A DNA stretch of 35,455 bases from Kiritimatiellia bacterium (GCA_016929905.1 JAFGHX010000223.1:1-35455), one strand, 5' to 3'; shown: positions 10,368-18,085, numbered from the stretch's first letter. Program-made: numbers and translations. Notes: a model not told the origin generated them from the sequence alone.

Positions 10368-10418
10368 TTAGTGCCTCATCTGTCGAACACGGCAACGATC
10401 GAGAAGACCTTCAAGCAA

Positions 10419-10502
10419 GCGGCTCGCGAGGACGCTCGCCCTCCAATACGCGAAGCCGGGCCACTTCTCTACCATTGGAGGGCGAGCGTCCTCGCGAGCC
10501 GC
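10419..10502. repeat. 29-bp perfect inverted repeat (long hairpin) between sigma and FecR genes
   Basis: Bases 10419-10447 and 10474-10502 are exact reverse complements (29 of 29) separated by 26 bases. The arm begins GCGGCTCGCGAGGACGCTCG. When translated, both arms give the string GERPREP on one strand, which I recall from spurious small proteins in PVC genomes, so this is probably a dispersed REP/MITE-like unit. Its position between sigma and anti-sigma genes could affect their relative expression. Confidence 0.85.
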
Positions 10503-10541
10503 ATGGGCCGAATACGTCACCGTATTTGCGTTCGTGCGCAC

Positions 10542-11102
10542 CTAGCCTCGCTCCGCGGCCAGCCTGGCCTCGATACAGGTTCTCAGTTCCTTTCGCACCC
10601 GACACAACGTCGTGCGGACCCAGGCGATCGTGCGCCGGGTGGCCGACGCGATCTCCTCCGCGGAAAACGACATCTTGTACTTCATGTCAAGCACCGCGCG
10701 CAGTTTCGCCGGGACCCGGCCCAGGCACGCCTCCAGATGGTCCAGTTCCCGCACACGTTTCTCCGAGAGGCGCTCGCGGCAGACCGCGAGCACCGCCTCC
10801 TCTCTGTAGTCGAGCTGATGGGCCAGATCCCGGCTGTAGCGCTGCACCTGCGCGCGCAGAAGCTGGTGCGCGATCGCCGCGAGCCACGCAAAGAAAGACG
10901 TGCCGGGCGTGAACGCCTCGATATGGCGGTAGGCATAGACAAAGGCCTCGTGCGCGATCTCGTCGATCAGATGCGCGACCGGCGCCTTCAGCGCAATCAG
11001 CGCCCGCAGCCGGCCCGCATACTGGGCCATCAGCGACTCGAACGCGTCCAGATCGCCCGCGCGTACCGCCTGCACCACGGCCGTTTCGTCAAATTCGTTC
11101 AT
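10542..11102 (-). CDS. ECF-type RNA polymerase sigma factor
   Basis: A 186-residue sigma-70 family protein. I chose the ATG at 11102 (MNEFDETAVV) because AGGGG precedes it and the upstream in-frame codons overlap the putative promoter. Region 2 spans roughly residues 20-90 and includes the DEIAHEAFVYAY core-binding helix and the FFAWLAAIAHQLLR segment. Region 4 (about 125-180) includes LGRVPAKLRAVLDMKY and an HTH-like segment, AEEIASATRRTIAWVRTTL. There is no C-terminal extension. The gene is followed by a FecR/LamG protein and a giant secreted protein. A CTGTAACG-N13-CGGCTAT box stands 14 bases before its start and also before the giant gene, consistent with autoregulation. Confidence 0.92.
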   Translation of the reverse strand: MNEFDETAVVQAVRAGDLDAFESLMAQYAGRLRALIALKAPVAHLIDEIAHEAFVYAYRHIEAFTPGTSFFAWLAAIAHQLLRAQVQRYSRDLAHQLDYREEAVLAVCRERLSEKRVRELDHLEACLGRVPAKLRAVLDMKYKMSFSAEEIASATRRTIAWVRTTLCRVRKELRTCIEARLAAERG

Positions 11103-11116
11103 GGTTCCGCCCCTGT

Positions 11117-11144
11117 ATAGCCGCAAAACGGCGGCGCGTTACAG
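11117..11144 (-). promoter_or_regulatory. Putative ECF autoregulatory promoter
   Basis: The minus strand reads CTGTAACG at 11144-11137, 13 bases, then CGGCTAT at 11123-11117, matching 8503-8476 in both blocks and spacing. The start codon follows after 14 bases, giving a very short leader. Assignment to the sigma factor encoded here is inference. Confidence 0.6.
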
Positions 11145-11163
11145 CCTTTTCCGAGCCCCAAGT

Positions 11164-12093
11164 TTATCGTTGCGGTGCCGACCGCCCCGGTTGCGACTCC
11201 CCCGAAACGGCCGGATCGACGCCGTCGGGGTCCCCCACCCTCCCGCGGAACACGTTCGGCGAACAGCCCATCACCTCGCGGAACTGGCGACAGAAGAAGC
11301 TGACGTTGTGCGTCCCGAACGCGCGGGCGACCTCCGCAACGGTCAGGCCGGTCTCCCGCAGCTCGATACCCGCCAGCCGCATGCGTTCCCGCTTCAGATA
11401 GCGGCGCGGCGCCATCCCATAGGTCGCGCGGAACAGGCGCGTGAAGTAGTCCGGCGACAGCCCCGCCTCACGCGCCAGCGCCCGCGGCCCGATCGGCTCG
11501 CCCGCGTGATCGACGATGAATTGGTTCAACCGCAACCGGACCGCCGGCCGGAGTGTCCGGTGCCGCTCGCCGGGCTCACGGGCAAGACTCAGGAACGTGG
11601 TGCCCAACGTCAGCAACAGCCCGCGCAGCCGCGGCTCATGAAACGGCTGGCCGTGCTGCGCCAGATCGTAGAGCTGCTGCATCGCCGGCGCGATCGCCCA
11701 CGCATTCCGCAACCGGACCGGCGCCCGCGAAAAACACAGGTGCCGGCCGCCGCGCCGGAACGTGAACCGCAGGTTGTAGTGCCGCATGACCGGGGTATCG
11801 GGCAGCCCGTAGTATCGGCGCGAGTGGCCCGGCGAGATCCAGAGGCACTCCCCCGCCAGCACGCGGATCGGTTTGCCGTCCACGATCGCCGGCAAATAGC
11901 CCTGCTCGACGAACGTCACCAGGTGCTGTGTCATCACCTGCTCGGGCGAAGAGAACGCACCGCGGCGGTGATGATAGCGGCATACCCGCAACACCAACTC
12001 CGTACGCCGATCCAGAAGCGCGTCCACCCACTCCTCCGGATCGCACCGGCGGATGGCCGGCGGGCGCTGCGACGGCCTGTTCATCATGCCCAT
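11164..12093 (-). CDS. AraC-family transcriptional regulator
   Basis: A 309-residue protein. The N-terminal part (about 30-170) resembles a cupin-type sensing domain (GECLWISPGHSRRYYG). The C-terminal part (about 195-285) holds the two AraC helix-turn-helix motifs: IGPRALAREAGLSPDYFTRLF, and LTVAEVARAFG followed by FFCRQFREVMGCSPNVFR. A Pro/Arg/Ser-rich tail follows. The first ATG is at 12093; the ATG at 12087 has a better-spaced AAGG and may be the true start. The gene diverges from a sulfatase across a 124-base intergenic region, the usual arrangement for a local activator of carbohydrate or sulfated-glycan use. The ligand cannot be told from sequence. Confidence 0.92.
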   Translation of the reverse strand: MGMMNRPSQRPPAIRRCDPEEWVDALLDRRTELVLRVCRYHHRRGAFSSPEQVMTQHLVTFVEQGYLPAIVDGKPIRVLAGECLWISPGHSRRYYGLPDTPVMRHYNLRFTFRRGGRHLCFSRAPVRLRNAWAIAPAMQQLYDLAQHGQPFHEPRLRGLLLTLGTTFLSLAREPGERHRTLRPAVRLRLNQFIVDHAGEPIGPRALAREAGLSPDYFTRLFRATYGMAPRRYLKRERMRLAGIELRETGLTVAEVARAFGTHNVSFFCRQFREVMGCSPNVFRGRVGDPDGVDPAVSGESQPGRSAPQR

Positions 12094-12217
12094 GCCTTGC
12101 TACGGAATCACCGGTTCAATGCTATCTTTTCATACCCCAGTTGCTTTATTAACGGTGCAGGATCGCCATATGCTGAATTGTGAGCACCGGCTGAATACTA
12201 TACCAAGGAGACTCGCC
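12094..12217. promoter_or_regulatory. Divergent AraC/sulfatase control region
   Basis: 124 AT-richer bases between the starts of the AraC gene and the sulfatase. It must hold both promoters. I see no consensus -35/-10 pair with good spacing for the sulfatase, as expected of an activator-dependent promoter. AAGGAG at 12205-12210 is the sulfatase ribosome binding site. Confidence 0.5.
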
Positions 12218-13624
12218 ATGGCGCAAGAGCGGCCGAACATCCTGTTGATCATGTCCGACGAACACGATCCGGCGGTCACGGGCTGTTATGGGGATCGGGT
12301 TGTGCACACGCCCGAGCTGGACCGGCTGGCGGCGGGAGGCGTGGTCTTCGACGGGTGCTACACGACCTCCCCGCTGTGCGTGCCGGCGCGGCTGAGTTTC
12401 ACGGCTGGGCAGTACATCAGCAAGTGCGGCGCGTGGAGCAACAGTTGCTGGCTGCCGAGCGCGGACTATCCGTCGCTGCCCCGCATTCTGAACGAGGCGG
12501 GCTACGATTCGGTGCTGTGCGGCAAGATGCACTACGACAAGACGCGGCGGTACGGGTTCCGCGACCTGATCGCGAAAGACGAGAACGGTTTCTTGAAGAC
12601 GGGCCGCGGCGGCCGCCGCGATCCGGCATCCACGGCGATGGGGCACAAGTCCTGGGAACAGCGCACCTCGCAATTCTTCGTCGGGAACGAAGACAAGTCG
12701 CGCGTGATGCAACTGGACCGCCGGCGCACGGACGTCGCCTGCGATTTCCTCGCGCGGCGCGGGCCGCACGATCAGCCGTTCTTCATGCTGCTCGGCTACA
12801 TCGCCCCGCATTTCCCGCTGATCGCGCCGGACGCGTACTTCCGCCGGCACGAGGACCGCGTGCCCATGCCCGATCTGCCCGCGGGCTGGTTCGAACGGCT
12901 GCCGACGAACTACCGCCAGCTCATCTACGGGTTCGGCGTGAACCGTGACGACCGCAACATCGTGAAGCTGGGCCGCGAGTTGTACTGGGCGCTCGTGTCG
13001 TGGATGGATACGGAGATCGGGCAGGTGCTCGCGACGCTGCGCGGCTCGGCCGCGGCCGACGACACGATCGTGATCTACACCAGCGACCACGGCGAGAACA
13101 AGGGCGACCACGGCATGTGGTGGAAAAACAACATGTTCGAGCATGCGTCGCGCATCCCGCTGATCGTGAACTGGCCGGAACGCTGGGCGGGCGGGCAGCG
13201 TCGCGCCGGCGCCTGCTCGCTGGTCGACCTCACACGGACCGTGGCGGAACTCGCCGGCGCCCGGGTCCCGGAGAACTGGGACGGGCATTCGATGCTGGCC
13301 TGGCTCGACGACCGCTCGGCGCCCTGGAAGGACCGCGCGGTGAGCGAGTACTACGCGCACAACATCTCGTCCGGGTTCGCCATGCTGCGTGAGGGCCCGT
13401 GGAAGTACGTCTACCACACGCGCATGAACCAAGAGTACGGGCCGGAGCAGGAGCTGTATCACGTCGAACGCGACCCCGGCGAATGGGCGAATCTGGCCGC
13501 GGACCCCGCGCAGCGGGAACGGGTGACGGGCATGCACCGCGCACTGGCAACCGAACTGGGCCGCGACCCCGAGGAAGCCGAACAGGAATGCCGGCACGAC
13601 TACGCCACCGGCTACGCGCGCTGA
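12218..13624 (+). CDS. Cys-type (formylglycine) sulfatase
   Basis: A 468-residue protein of the alkaline phosphatase-like sulfatase family, hydrolysing a sulfate ester on an unidentified substrate. The start at 12218 is set by AAGGAG seven bases upstream and by the family-typical opening ERPNILLIMSDEH; the in-frame extension upstream has no family features. The motif CVPAR (54-58) is the C-x-P/A-x-R signature whose Cys becomes formylglycine. Metal-binding acidic residues lie in SDEH (13-16) and in TSDHGENKGDHG near 290. No signal peptide is visible, which is unusual for a glycan sulfatase and suggests a cytoplasmic site or choline-sulfatase-like use. The neighbouring divergent AraC gene probably controls it. 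The maturase is not in this window. Confidence 0.94.
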   Translation: MAQERPNILLIMSDEHDPAVTGCYGDRVVHTPELDRLAAGGVVFDGCYTTSPLCVPARLSFTAGQYISKCGAWSNSCWLPSADYPSLPRILNEAGYDSVLCGKMHYDKTRRYGFRDLIAKDENGFLKTGRGGRRDPASTAMGHKSWEQRTSQFFVGNEDKSRVMQLDRRRTDVACDFLARRGPHDQPFFMLLGYIAPHFPLIAPDAYFRRHEDRVPMPDLPAGWFERLPTNYRQLIYGFGVNRDDRNIVKLGRELYWALVSWMDTEIGQVLATLRGSAAADDTIVIYTSDHGENKGDHGMWWKNNMFEHASRIPLIVNWPERWAGGQRRAGACSLVDLTRTVAELAGARVPENWDGHSMLAWLDDRSAPWKDRAVSEYYAHNISSGFAMLREGPWKYVYHTRMNQEYGPEQELYHVERDPGEWANLAADPAQRERVTGMHRALATELGRDPEEAEQECRHDYATGYAR

Positions 13625-13829
13625 AACGGCGTTGGCAGGCTTCATCGCCGCCCGCATCCCGGCTCTTCGGCGTCGCGCGATAAGTACGGGTATTTACATC
13701 ACGGTAGATGACATTTGTAGGGGTATCTTCTCGACTTCCTGGTGGCAGGGATGGCGTGTGGACGGTGTGCAGAGATTCCTTGCGCCCGTTGCGGGGCACG
13801 GCTGAGCGGTCTTCCCCGGGGCCGTATCG

Positions 13830-14207
13830 CTACGGCGCCTGCACCTGGGTTCCGACGCGCATGAGCGTCCCGTCGCGATCCATGCGCCGCAATTCGGCCA
13901 GAATATCCCGCCAGTATTCCCGATCGCGGCGTTGGCAGGCGGCCATACGCGCCAGGAGCCGCTTCTCGGCCGCCGCCGCCAGTTCGGCGTCTGCTTCCCC
14001 CTCGAAGGGAGGCGTCGCCTTGTAGTAGCACGCGCGCCGCGCGGCCAGGGCGGAAAGGAACGCACGCCGGTTCGGCTCGGTCGGATTGACCCAGAGATCA
14101 ATGTCTTCCGAGAACGCCGCGGCGCCGTAGAGCACCGTCGCCTGGCCGCTGATCAGCAGGTAGTCGACGGCGTGGTCTTCAAGGCTTCGGAAAAAGCTTG
14201 CGATCAT
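13830..14207 (-). CDS. Short nucleotidyltransferase-like protein, probably internally deleted
   Basis: A 125-residue protein starting at the ATG at 14207 (MIASFFRSLEDHAVDYLLISG). Residues 15-45 match the opening of a MNT/AbiEii-type nucleotidyltransferase: LLISGQATVLYGA, then FSEDIDLWV, with the D-x-D metal pair. After LAARRACYYKATPPF the sequence jumps to an Arg/Glu-rich helical tail (REYWRDILAELRRM). Related full-length proteins have, as I recall, a further beta segment with a third catalytic acidic residue between these parts, so this copy looks deleted and inactive. It overlaps a small upstream gene by 29 bases, a paired arrangement resembling toxin-antitoxin-like nucleotidyltransferase pairs. 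The deletion is inference from family memory. Confidence 0.6.
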   Translation of the reverse strand: MIASFFRSLEDHAVDYLLISGQATVLYGAAAFSEDIDLWVNPTEPNRRAFLSALAARRACYYKATPPFEGEADAELAAAAEKRLLARMAACQRRDREYWRDILAELRRMDRDGTLMRVGTQVQAP

Positions 14208-14358
14208 GCACGGCAATCGGGTCGGGCAGCCGCGCGCGCAAACGCCACGAGCGGAGCAGCCGCTCGCCCGGCGTCAGGCGCCGCCATTCGGCGTGCTTGA
14301 ACGGGGCCAGCGCATCCTGCCCGATCTCAGTTTCGGAGGCTATCCGCTTCTTCTCCAC
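14179..14358 (-). CDS. Small protein paired with the nucleotidyltransferase
   Basis: A 59-residue protein with a proposed GTG start at 14358, preceded by GGAG six bases upstream. Its C-terminal half, AEWRRLTPGERLLRSWRLR then LPDPIAVHDRKLFPKP, looks conserved in style: a basic amphipathic helix and a short tail. It overlaps the start of the nucleotidyltransferase gene by 29 bases, implying co-translation. I recognise no named domain. The longer in-frame extension to about 14589 looks non-coding. Confidence 0.5.
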   Translation of the reverse strand: MEKKRIASETEIGQDALAPFKHAEWRRLTPGERLLRSWRLRARLPDPIAVHDRKLFPKP

Positions 14359-14634
14359 GACTCGCTCCGTGTCCGACTCGCGAGCAGTGTACCCGATCCC
14401 CCGCACGGTTGTCGAGGGCTGCGATGGCGCCGGCACACTTGCGCTGGCGCCGCCTTCCCGTGTATTCTTGAGGACATGGCTCTCAGCTCGGATGCCTTGA
14501 TCCGTTGCGTGATGGAAGGGCAAAACATACTCCGCCGCGGTCGGCCAGGCGAGAGGTCCGTCGCGAAAAGAACTCAAACAGCGTATCATCGCGGAACTGC
14601 GCGCCAGCCTCGATACGCTCGCCTGAAACTTGAA

Positions 14635-14741
14635 AGTAGAAGCGGCGTCCCGCCGCTTTCCCCGGAGGCCCAGACACCTCCGGATATCCCGGTCGGCACG
14701 GGGTGCCGCCGGGGAGGAAGAGCCGAGACGGCTCTTCTACT
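14635..14741. repeat. 107-bp composite hairpin element with outer inverted repeats
   Basis: The outer arms AGTAGAAG (14635-14642) and CTTCTACT (14734-14741) are inverted repeats. Inside lie hairpins: AGCGGCG-TCC-CGCCGCT (14641-14657), CCGGAGG/CCTCCGG (14662-14683), CGGCA/TGCCG (14694-14708) and GAAGAGCCG-AGA-CGGCTCTTC (14717-14737). All stems are perfect. This is probably a dispersed REP-like or MITE-like unit. Confidence 0.75.
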
Positions 14742-14779
14742 ATGCGGCCGCCGAGGCCCCTTACGAAGTTTCTCCCTGA

Positions 14780-14815
14780 AACTTGCTCGAGAACTTACTC
14801 GGGAACTAGCTCGAA
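14780..14815 (+). repeat. 12-base tandem repeat, three units
   Basis: Three degenerate copies with consensus AACTTGCTCGAG: AACTTGCTCGAG, AACTTACTCGGG, AACTAGCTCGAA. In one frame they would read ELARELTRELAR, but no gene is supported. They lie directly between the composite hairpin element and a GC hairpin. Confidence 0.7.
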
Positions 14816-14819
14816 AATC

Positions 14820-14836
14820 CCCGCCGCAGCGGCGGG
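14820..14836. repeat. GC-rich near-perfect palindrome
   Basis: CCCGCCGC-A-GCGGCGGG, eight-base arms around one base. In RNA it would form a shorter stem with a larger loop. No T-tract follows, so it is part of the repeat cluster rather than a clear terminator. Confidence 0.6.
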
Positions 14837-15017
14837 ATCGACAAAGATTACGACAAAGTCTCCACCTCGTTCTGTCCGGCGCCGCGCAGCGGGCCGGGGG
14901 CCTCGCTCGCCTGAACGCTTGTATCCTCAAGGAGCCGACCGAGCGCGAATTCACGAGGAAAATCGCCAAGAGCCGCTGACCGGGGCCCGCCTCTGCCGAT
15001 CGGCCCGGATCACCCCC

Positions 15018-15046
15018 TTGACAATGTCAGACGACTGGTATATACT
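15018..15046 (+). promoter_or_regulatory. Consensus sigma-70 promoter
   Basis: TTGACA at 15018-15023, 17 bases, TATACT at 15041-15046. This is the best housekeeping promoter in the window. It points at the secreted-protein gene starting at 15176 and predicts a leader of about 120 bases. Confidence 0.75.
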
Positions 15047-15093
15047 AGGCTAGAAATTTGTTAGATCGAATGCCTGCCGGCAGGGAAGTTGTC

Positions 15094-15137
15094 CTTCACC
15101 CCAATTCGTGTTGATTCGCGCGCATTCGTGGTTCACG
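15094..15137. repeat. TTCGTG-rich intergenic repeat in the leader
   Basis: The sequence contains ATTCGTGTTGATTCGCG followed by CATTCGTGGTTC. Read on the minus strand it gives NHECARINTN, a string I recall from many spurious small proteins in PVC genomes, so it is probably a dispersed non-coding repeat. A 12-base palindrome CCTGCCGGCAGG lies just upstream at 15073-15084. Both fall inside the predicted leader of the next gene. Confidence 0.5.
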
Positions 15138-15175
15138 CTCTCCGTACGAGTTCGAACGATCAGGAGGCAGATCCT

Positions 15176-18085
15176 ATGAGCACGGCCGGCAACGCAGGAT
15201 GCGGCTTTCTTGTCTCCGTCGCAGTGGCCGCCGTCCGAATCAGCTCGGCAGACGCGGCCGGTTATCGTCCGCCGCCGGCGGGGCAGCCGCCCGCGACGGC
15301 CTTGACGTGGACGTCGCCACGGCCGCCGCCGCCCCGGTTCGACACGGCGGGTGGCGCGTCGATGGAGATCGGCGGCCTGCACGCGGACCCGGCGCTGGCC
15401 GTCTATCTGGTGGTCGGGAACGCACCCGCCCGCGGGCGGGCGCTGATCCGCAACGCGAAGGGTGACTGTGCGATGCTGCGCGTGTTCGACGCCGACGAGC
15501 GCCTGACGCATTGGCAATACGTCGAGCCGGGTCTCGAGGCGCCGATCTGTCACCCGCGCGACGCATACGTCGACGGGCTACCGCCGCCGGTCCCGGCAGA
15601 CGCGGCCTTGCTCCGGGGCGCGTTACTCGACGCGCATTTCGCGCTGGTCGGCCGCGGCGTGCATCAGGTCCGTGTGCAGACCGGCGTCAAAGCCACCGAC
15701 TTACGGCTGGTGTTGACCGCCGCATTGCCGTTCGGGGTCTCGTTCCAGAACGGGCACTTCTCGCCCTGGCGGGACTGTCCGGAGCGCCTATACGCCTGCG
15801 TGCCGCCGCGCGCGGAGGAGCTGACGATCGCCTGCGTTGAAGGCGCGGTGCGGGTTTTGGACGAGCGGGACCGAGTCTTGAGGGAGGCGAGCGACAAGCG
15901 CGCGTCCACGCTGAACGTGGAGCGGACAGACTGTGTCTGGACATTCGAGTTTCCGGAGAAGGTCTGGCGGTTCCGCGCCTGGGGCTTCCCGCTGATTCTG
16001 TGCACGACGCCCGAGGCGGCGCGCGCGATCCGCGCGTCGGCCGAAGTGCTGCCCGACGGGTCCGTCGTGAGCCACAAGTTCCAGCGGCGGATCGCCGAGC
16101 TGCTGCCCGGGATTCTGGCGCCCGAAAACGTCGGCGCGGCGGAAGCGCTGATCGTGCCGCTCGCGAGCCGGCAAGCGGCCTGGCTGCGCGATCCGCTCCG
16201 GAACGTGAAGCTGTTCGGTTACGGCACCTCGCTGCCGAAAGTGGCCTACGCGTTGCGACGTCAGAACGTGGACCCGGCGGACCCTTGGGGCGGCCTGTTT
16301 TTCCGCGAGCCCAAGCCGAACGCGGCGCCGAAACCGCGGCCGCGCTGGGATGGGTTTCTGCCCGTCGGCGGGTTTGGCGACCGCGCCCACTCGTCGACCC
16401 CGGCCGCCCTGGCGAAGGCCGCATTGCTCGACGAGCCGATCAACCCGTACTACGGCAAACGAGAGCTGCTCTTCAGGGCGGCCGCGGCGTGCCTGCGCGA
16501 CCTGCTGGCGCTCAGCGAGGCGGAAGTCTGGCGGAATGCCGCGACGGACCCGTATCCGAGCGGCATGTCCTTCCAGATGGGCCAGAAGGACCTGCCGCCG
16601 TTCGGCTTGGCCGCCCCGCACCTGCCGGAGGCCGTGCGGGCGATCTGGACGGAAGGGGTCCGGCACATGGTGGACCGTACGTTTACCGACCGGCTCGTTT
16701 CGTGCCGCAACCAGAGTTCGCACCAACTGGTTTCGTACGCCGAATTCGCGCGCGGCGCCCAGGACCCCGTCTACGACCGGCTCAGCCGCCTGTTCGCGCG
16801 GCGGTTCGCCGCCGGCGCGCATCCGGCCGGCTATCACGAGGAGGCGACCGGCCCGTGCGGCAGCTACATCGGCATGACGCACTGGCACATGGCGGTCTAT
16901 TACCGGCTCAGCGGCGACCGCGAGTTTCTCGACTCGATCCGCAACTCGTACCGGTTCTTCAACCATACGGTCGCGCCGGAACCCGGCGGCGGCGTGCTGG
17001 GCGGGTTCAACTTCAACCACCGGGTCAGCATGGGCTTCTTCCAGGAGCAATGGAGCGGCGCGAAAGGCATCCTCGACGACGTCCTGCCGGAAGTCGGGCT
17101 CTGGGCGGCGGGCCCGCCCGGCACGCCGGAGAGCCGGCAGCGCCGGGAAGAGCGCGCCAGAGAGCAGATCCTGAAGGGCCTCAAGAAGACGTACGAGGAG
17201 TTCCCGGGGCAGACCGGCGATCCGCGATTCGAATACGACGCCGAGCCGGACAAGTCCGGCATCTGGCCCGCCTGTGAACCGCAGCCGTTCACCCGCACGT
17301 TTGCCGATCAGCTTCTGGCCGTGAAGCGGCCGGGCTACTACGCCGTCATCTACATCGGCAAGCCGATGGCGGAATGGGCCTACCGCCGGAATCATCCGCG
17401 GTTCCGCAAGCCGATGCCGGACGACGCGGAGAACACGGGCAAGCCGATCAAAGAGAAATACGTCCTTCCTTTCCTGGGCGGCGGGCTGAGCCTGTTCTGG
17501 ACGCCGGACTACGGCGCGGCGGTCATGGCCGCCAACTGGTCCGCGCTCATGCACCACGGGCTCGTCGCGTTCAACCCCGACGGCACGCGGGATTGGGAAG
17601 ACTACTACGCGACGGCCGTCAAGCTGGACGAGCCGAATGGCCGCCTGACCGTGACCGGCCGAATCGCCGGCCTGCCGCTTCGCTACACGCGGCGCTATCG
17701 CTTCGAGCCCGAGCAGCTCGCGATCGAGCTGACGGTCGCGGCTGATGCCGACGTTAGCCTGATGCGCCTCATCGAAAACGTCCCGCTTGCCGGCGGCAAG
17801 CGCAAGAAGCGCGGCGCCGAGCTCTCCGGTCCGCATGCGGACGAAGCCGCGCCCGGCATGGACTTCACGGTGATGGATTCCGCCTCGTGCGGTGTGCGGT
17901 TCGAACTGGCCGCGCCTCGCCCGCTGCGCGTTTGCCGGACGGGCCCGTTGGGCAAGTATGGCGACTACCGGATCAACCGCGTCGAGATCGAATTGCCCGC
18001 AACGTTGAAGCAGGGCGAAGCGGCCCGGCTCGCCTATCGGCTCACGCCGGTCCGCGGGCCGGTGTCGAGCCCGGCAGAACCGTGA
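15176..18085 (+). CDS. Large secreted protein, probable alpha/alpha-toroid glycan-active enzyme
   Basis: A 969-residue protein. The ATG at 15176 is chosen because AGGAGG lies eight bases upstream and a signal-peptide-like stretch (GFLVSVAVAAVRISSADAAG) follows immediately. The middle (about 420-720) looks helical and toroid-like, with a conserved-looking SCRNQSSHQLVSYAEF near 508, GYHEEATGPCGSYIG near 555 and THWHMAVYYRLSGD. The last 250 residues look like a beta-sandwich (LPLRYTRRYRFEPEQLAIEL). This layout resembles heparinase II/III-like lyases and related (alpha/alpha)-toroid glycosidases, but I do not recognise a specific family and would not name a reaction. A consensus sigma-70 promoter precedes it. 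It lies upstream of the glycosidase-like paralogue cluster on the same strand. Confidence 0.9.
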   Translation: MSTAGNAGCGFLVSVAVAAVRISSADAAGYRPPPAGQPPATALTWTSPRPPPPRFDTAGGASMEIGGLHADPALAVYLVVGNAPARGRALIRNAKGDCAMLRVFDADERLTHWQYVEPGLEAPICHPRDAYVDGLPPPVPADAALLRGALLDAHFALVGRGVHQVRVQTGVKATDLRLVLTAALPFGVSFQNGHFSPWRDCPERLYACVPPRAEELTIACVEGAVRVLDERDRVLREASDKRASTLNVERTDCVWTFEFPEKVWRFRAWGFPLILCTTPEAARAIRASAEVLPDGSVVSHKFQRRIAELLPGILAPENVGAAEALIVPLASRQAAWLRDPLRNVKLFGYGTSLPKVAYALRRQNVDPADPWGGLFFREPKPNAAPKPRPRWDGFLPVGGFGDRAHSSTPAALAKAALLDEPINPYYGKRELLFRAAAACLRDLLALSEAEVWRNAATDPYPSGMSFQMGQKDLPPFGLAAPHLPEAVRAIWTEGVRHMVDRTFTDRLVSCRNQSSHQLVSYAEFARGAQDPVYDRLSRLFARRFAAGAHPAGYHEEATGPCGSYIGMTHWHMAVYYRLSGDREFLDSIRNSYRFFNHTVAPEPGGGVLGGFNFNHRVSMGFFQEQWSGAKGILDDVLPEVGLWAAGPPGTPESRQRREERAREQILKGLKKTYEEFPGQTGDPRFEYDAEPDKSGIWPACEPQPFTRTFADQLLAVKRPGYYAVIYIGKPMAEWAYRRNHPRFRKPMPDDAENTGKPIKEKYVLPFLGGGLSLFWTPDYGAAVMAANWSALMHHGLVAFNPDGTRDWEDYYATAVKLDEPNGRLTVTGRIAGLPLRYTRRYRFEPEQLAIELTVAADADVSLMRLIENVPLAGGKRKKRGAELSGPHADEAAPGMDFTVMDSASCGVRFELAAPRPLRVCRTGPLGKYGDYRINRVEIELPATLKQGEAARLAYRLTPVRGPVSSPAEP

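Larger units (their letters stand above)
14359..15175. other. Repeat-rich intergenic stretch without a convincing gene
   Basis: About 820 bases between the small minus-strand gene and the next plus-strand gene. It holds a multi-hairpin element (14635-14741), a 12-base triple tandem repeat (14780-14815), a GC hairpin (14820-14836), a consensus sigma-70 promoter (15018-15046), a palindrome (15073-15084) and a TTCGTG-rich repeat (15094-15137). Open frames here have no domain, ribosome site or plausible composition. Confidence 0.7.

Noticed and set aside
8634..11120. An 828-codon plus-strand frame across the FecR and sigma genes
   Set aside because: It spans two well-supported genes and the hairpin between them, with no recognisable domain.
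14359..14589. N-terminal extension of the small nucleotidyltransferase partner
   Set aside because: Low-quality composition; a GTG with GGAG at 14358 fits the conserved-looking part better.
10419..14741. Hairpin repeats as a CRISPR array
   Set aside because: No regularly spaced direct repeats with unique spacers and no cas genes.
14586..14969. Small frames over the repeat cluster on both strands
   Set aside because: They translate hairpin and tandem repeats; no gene signals.
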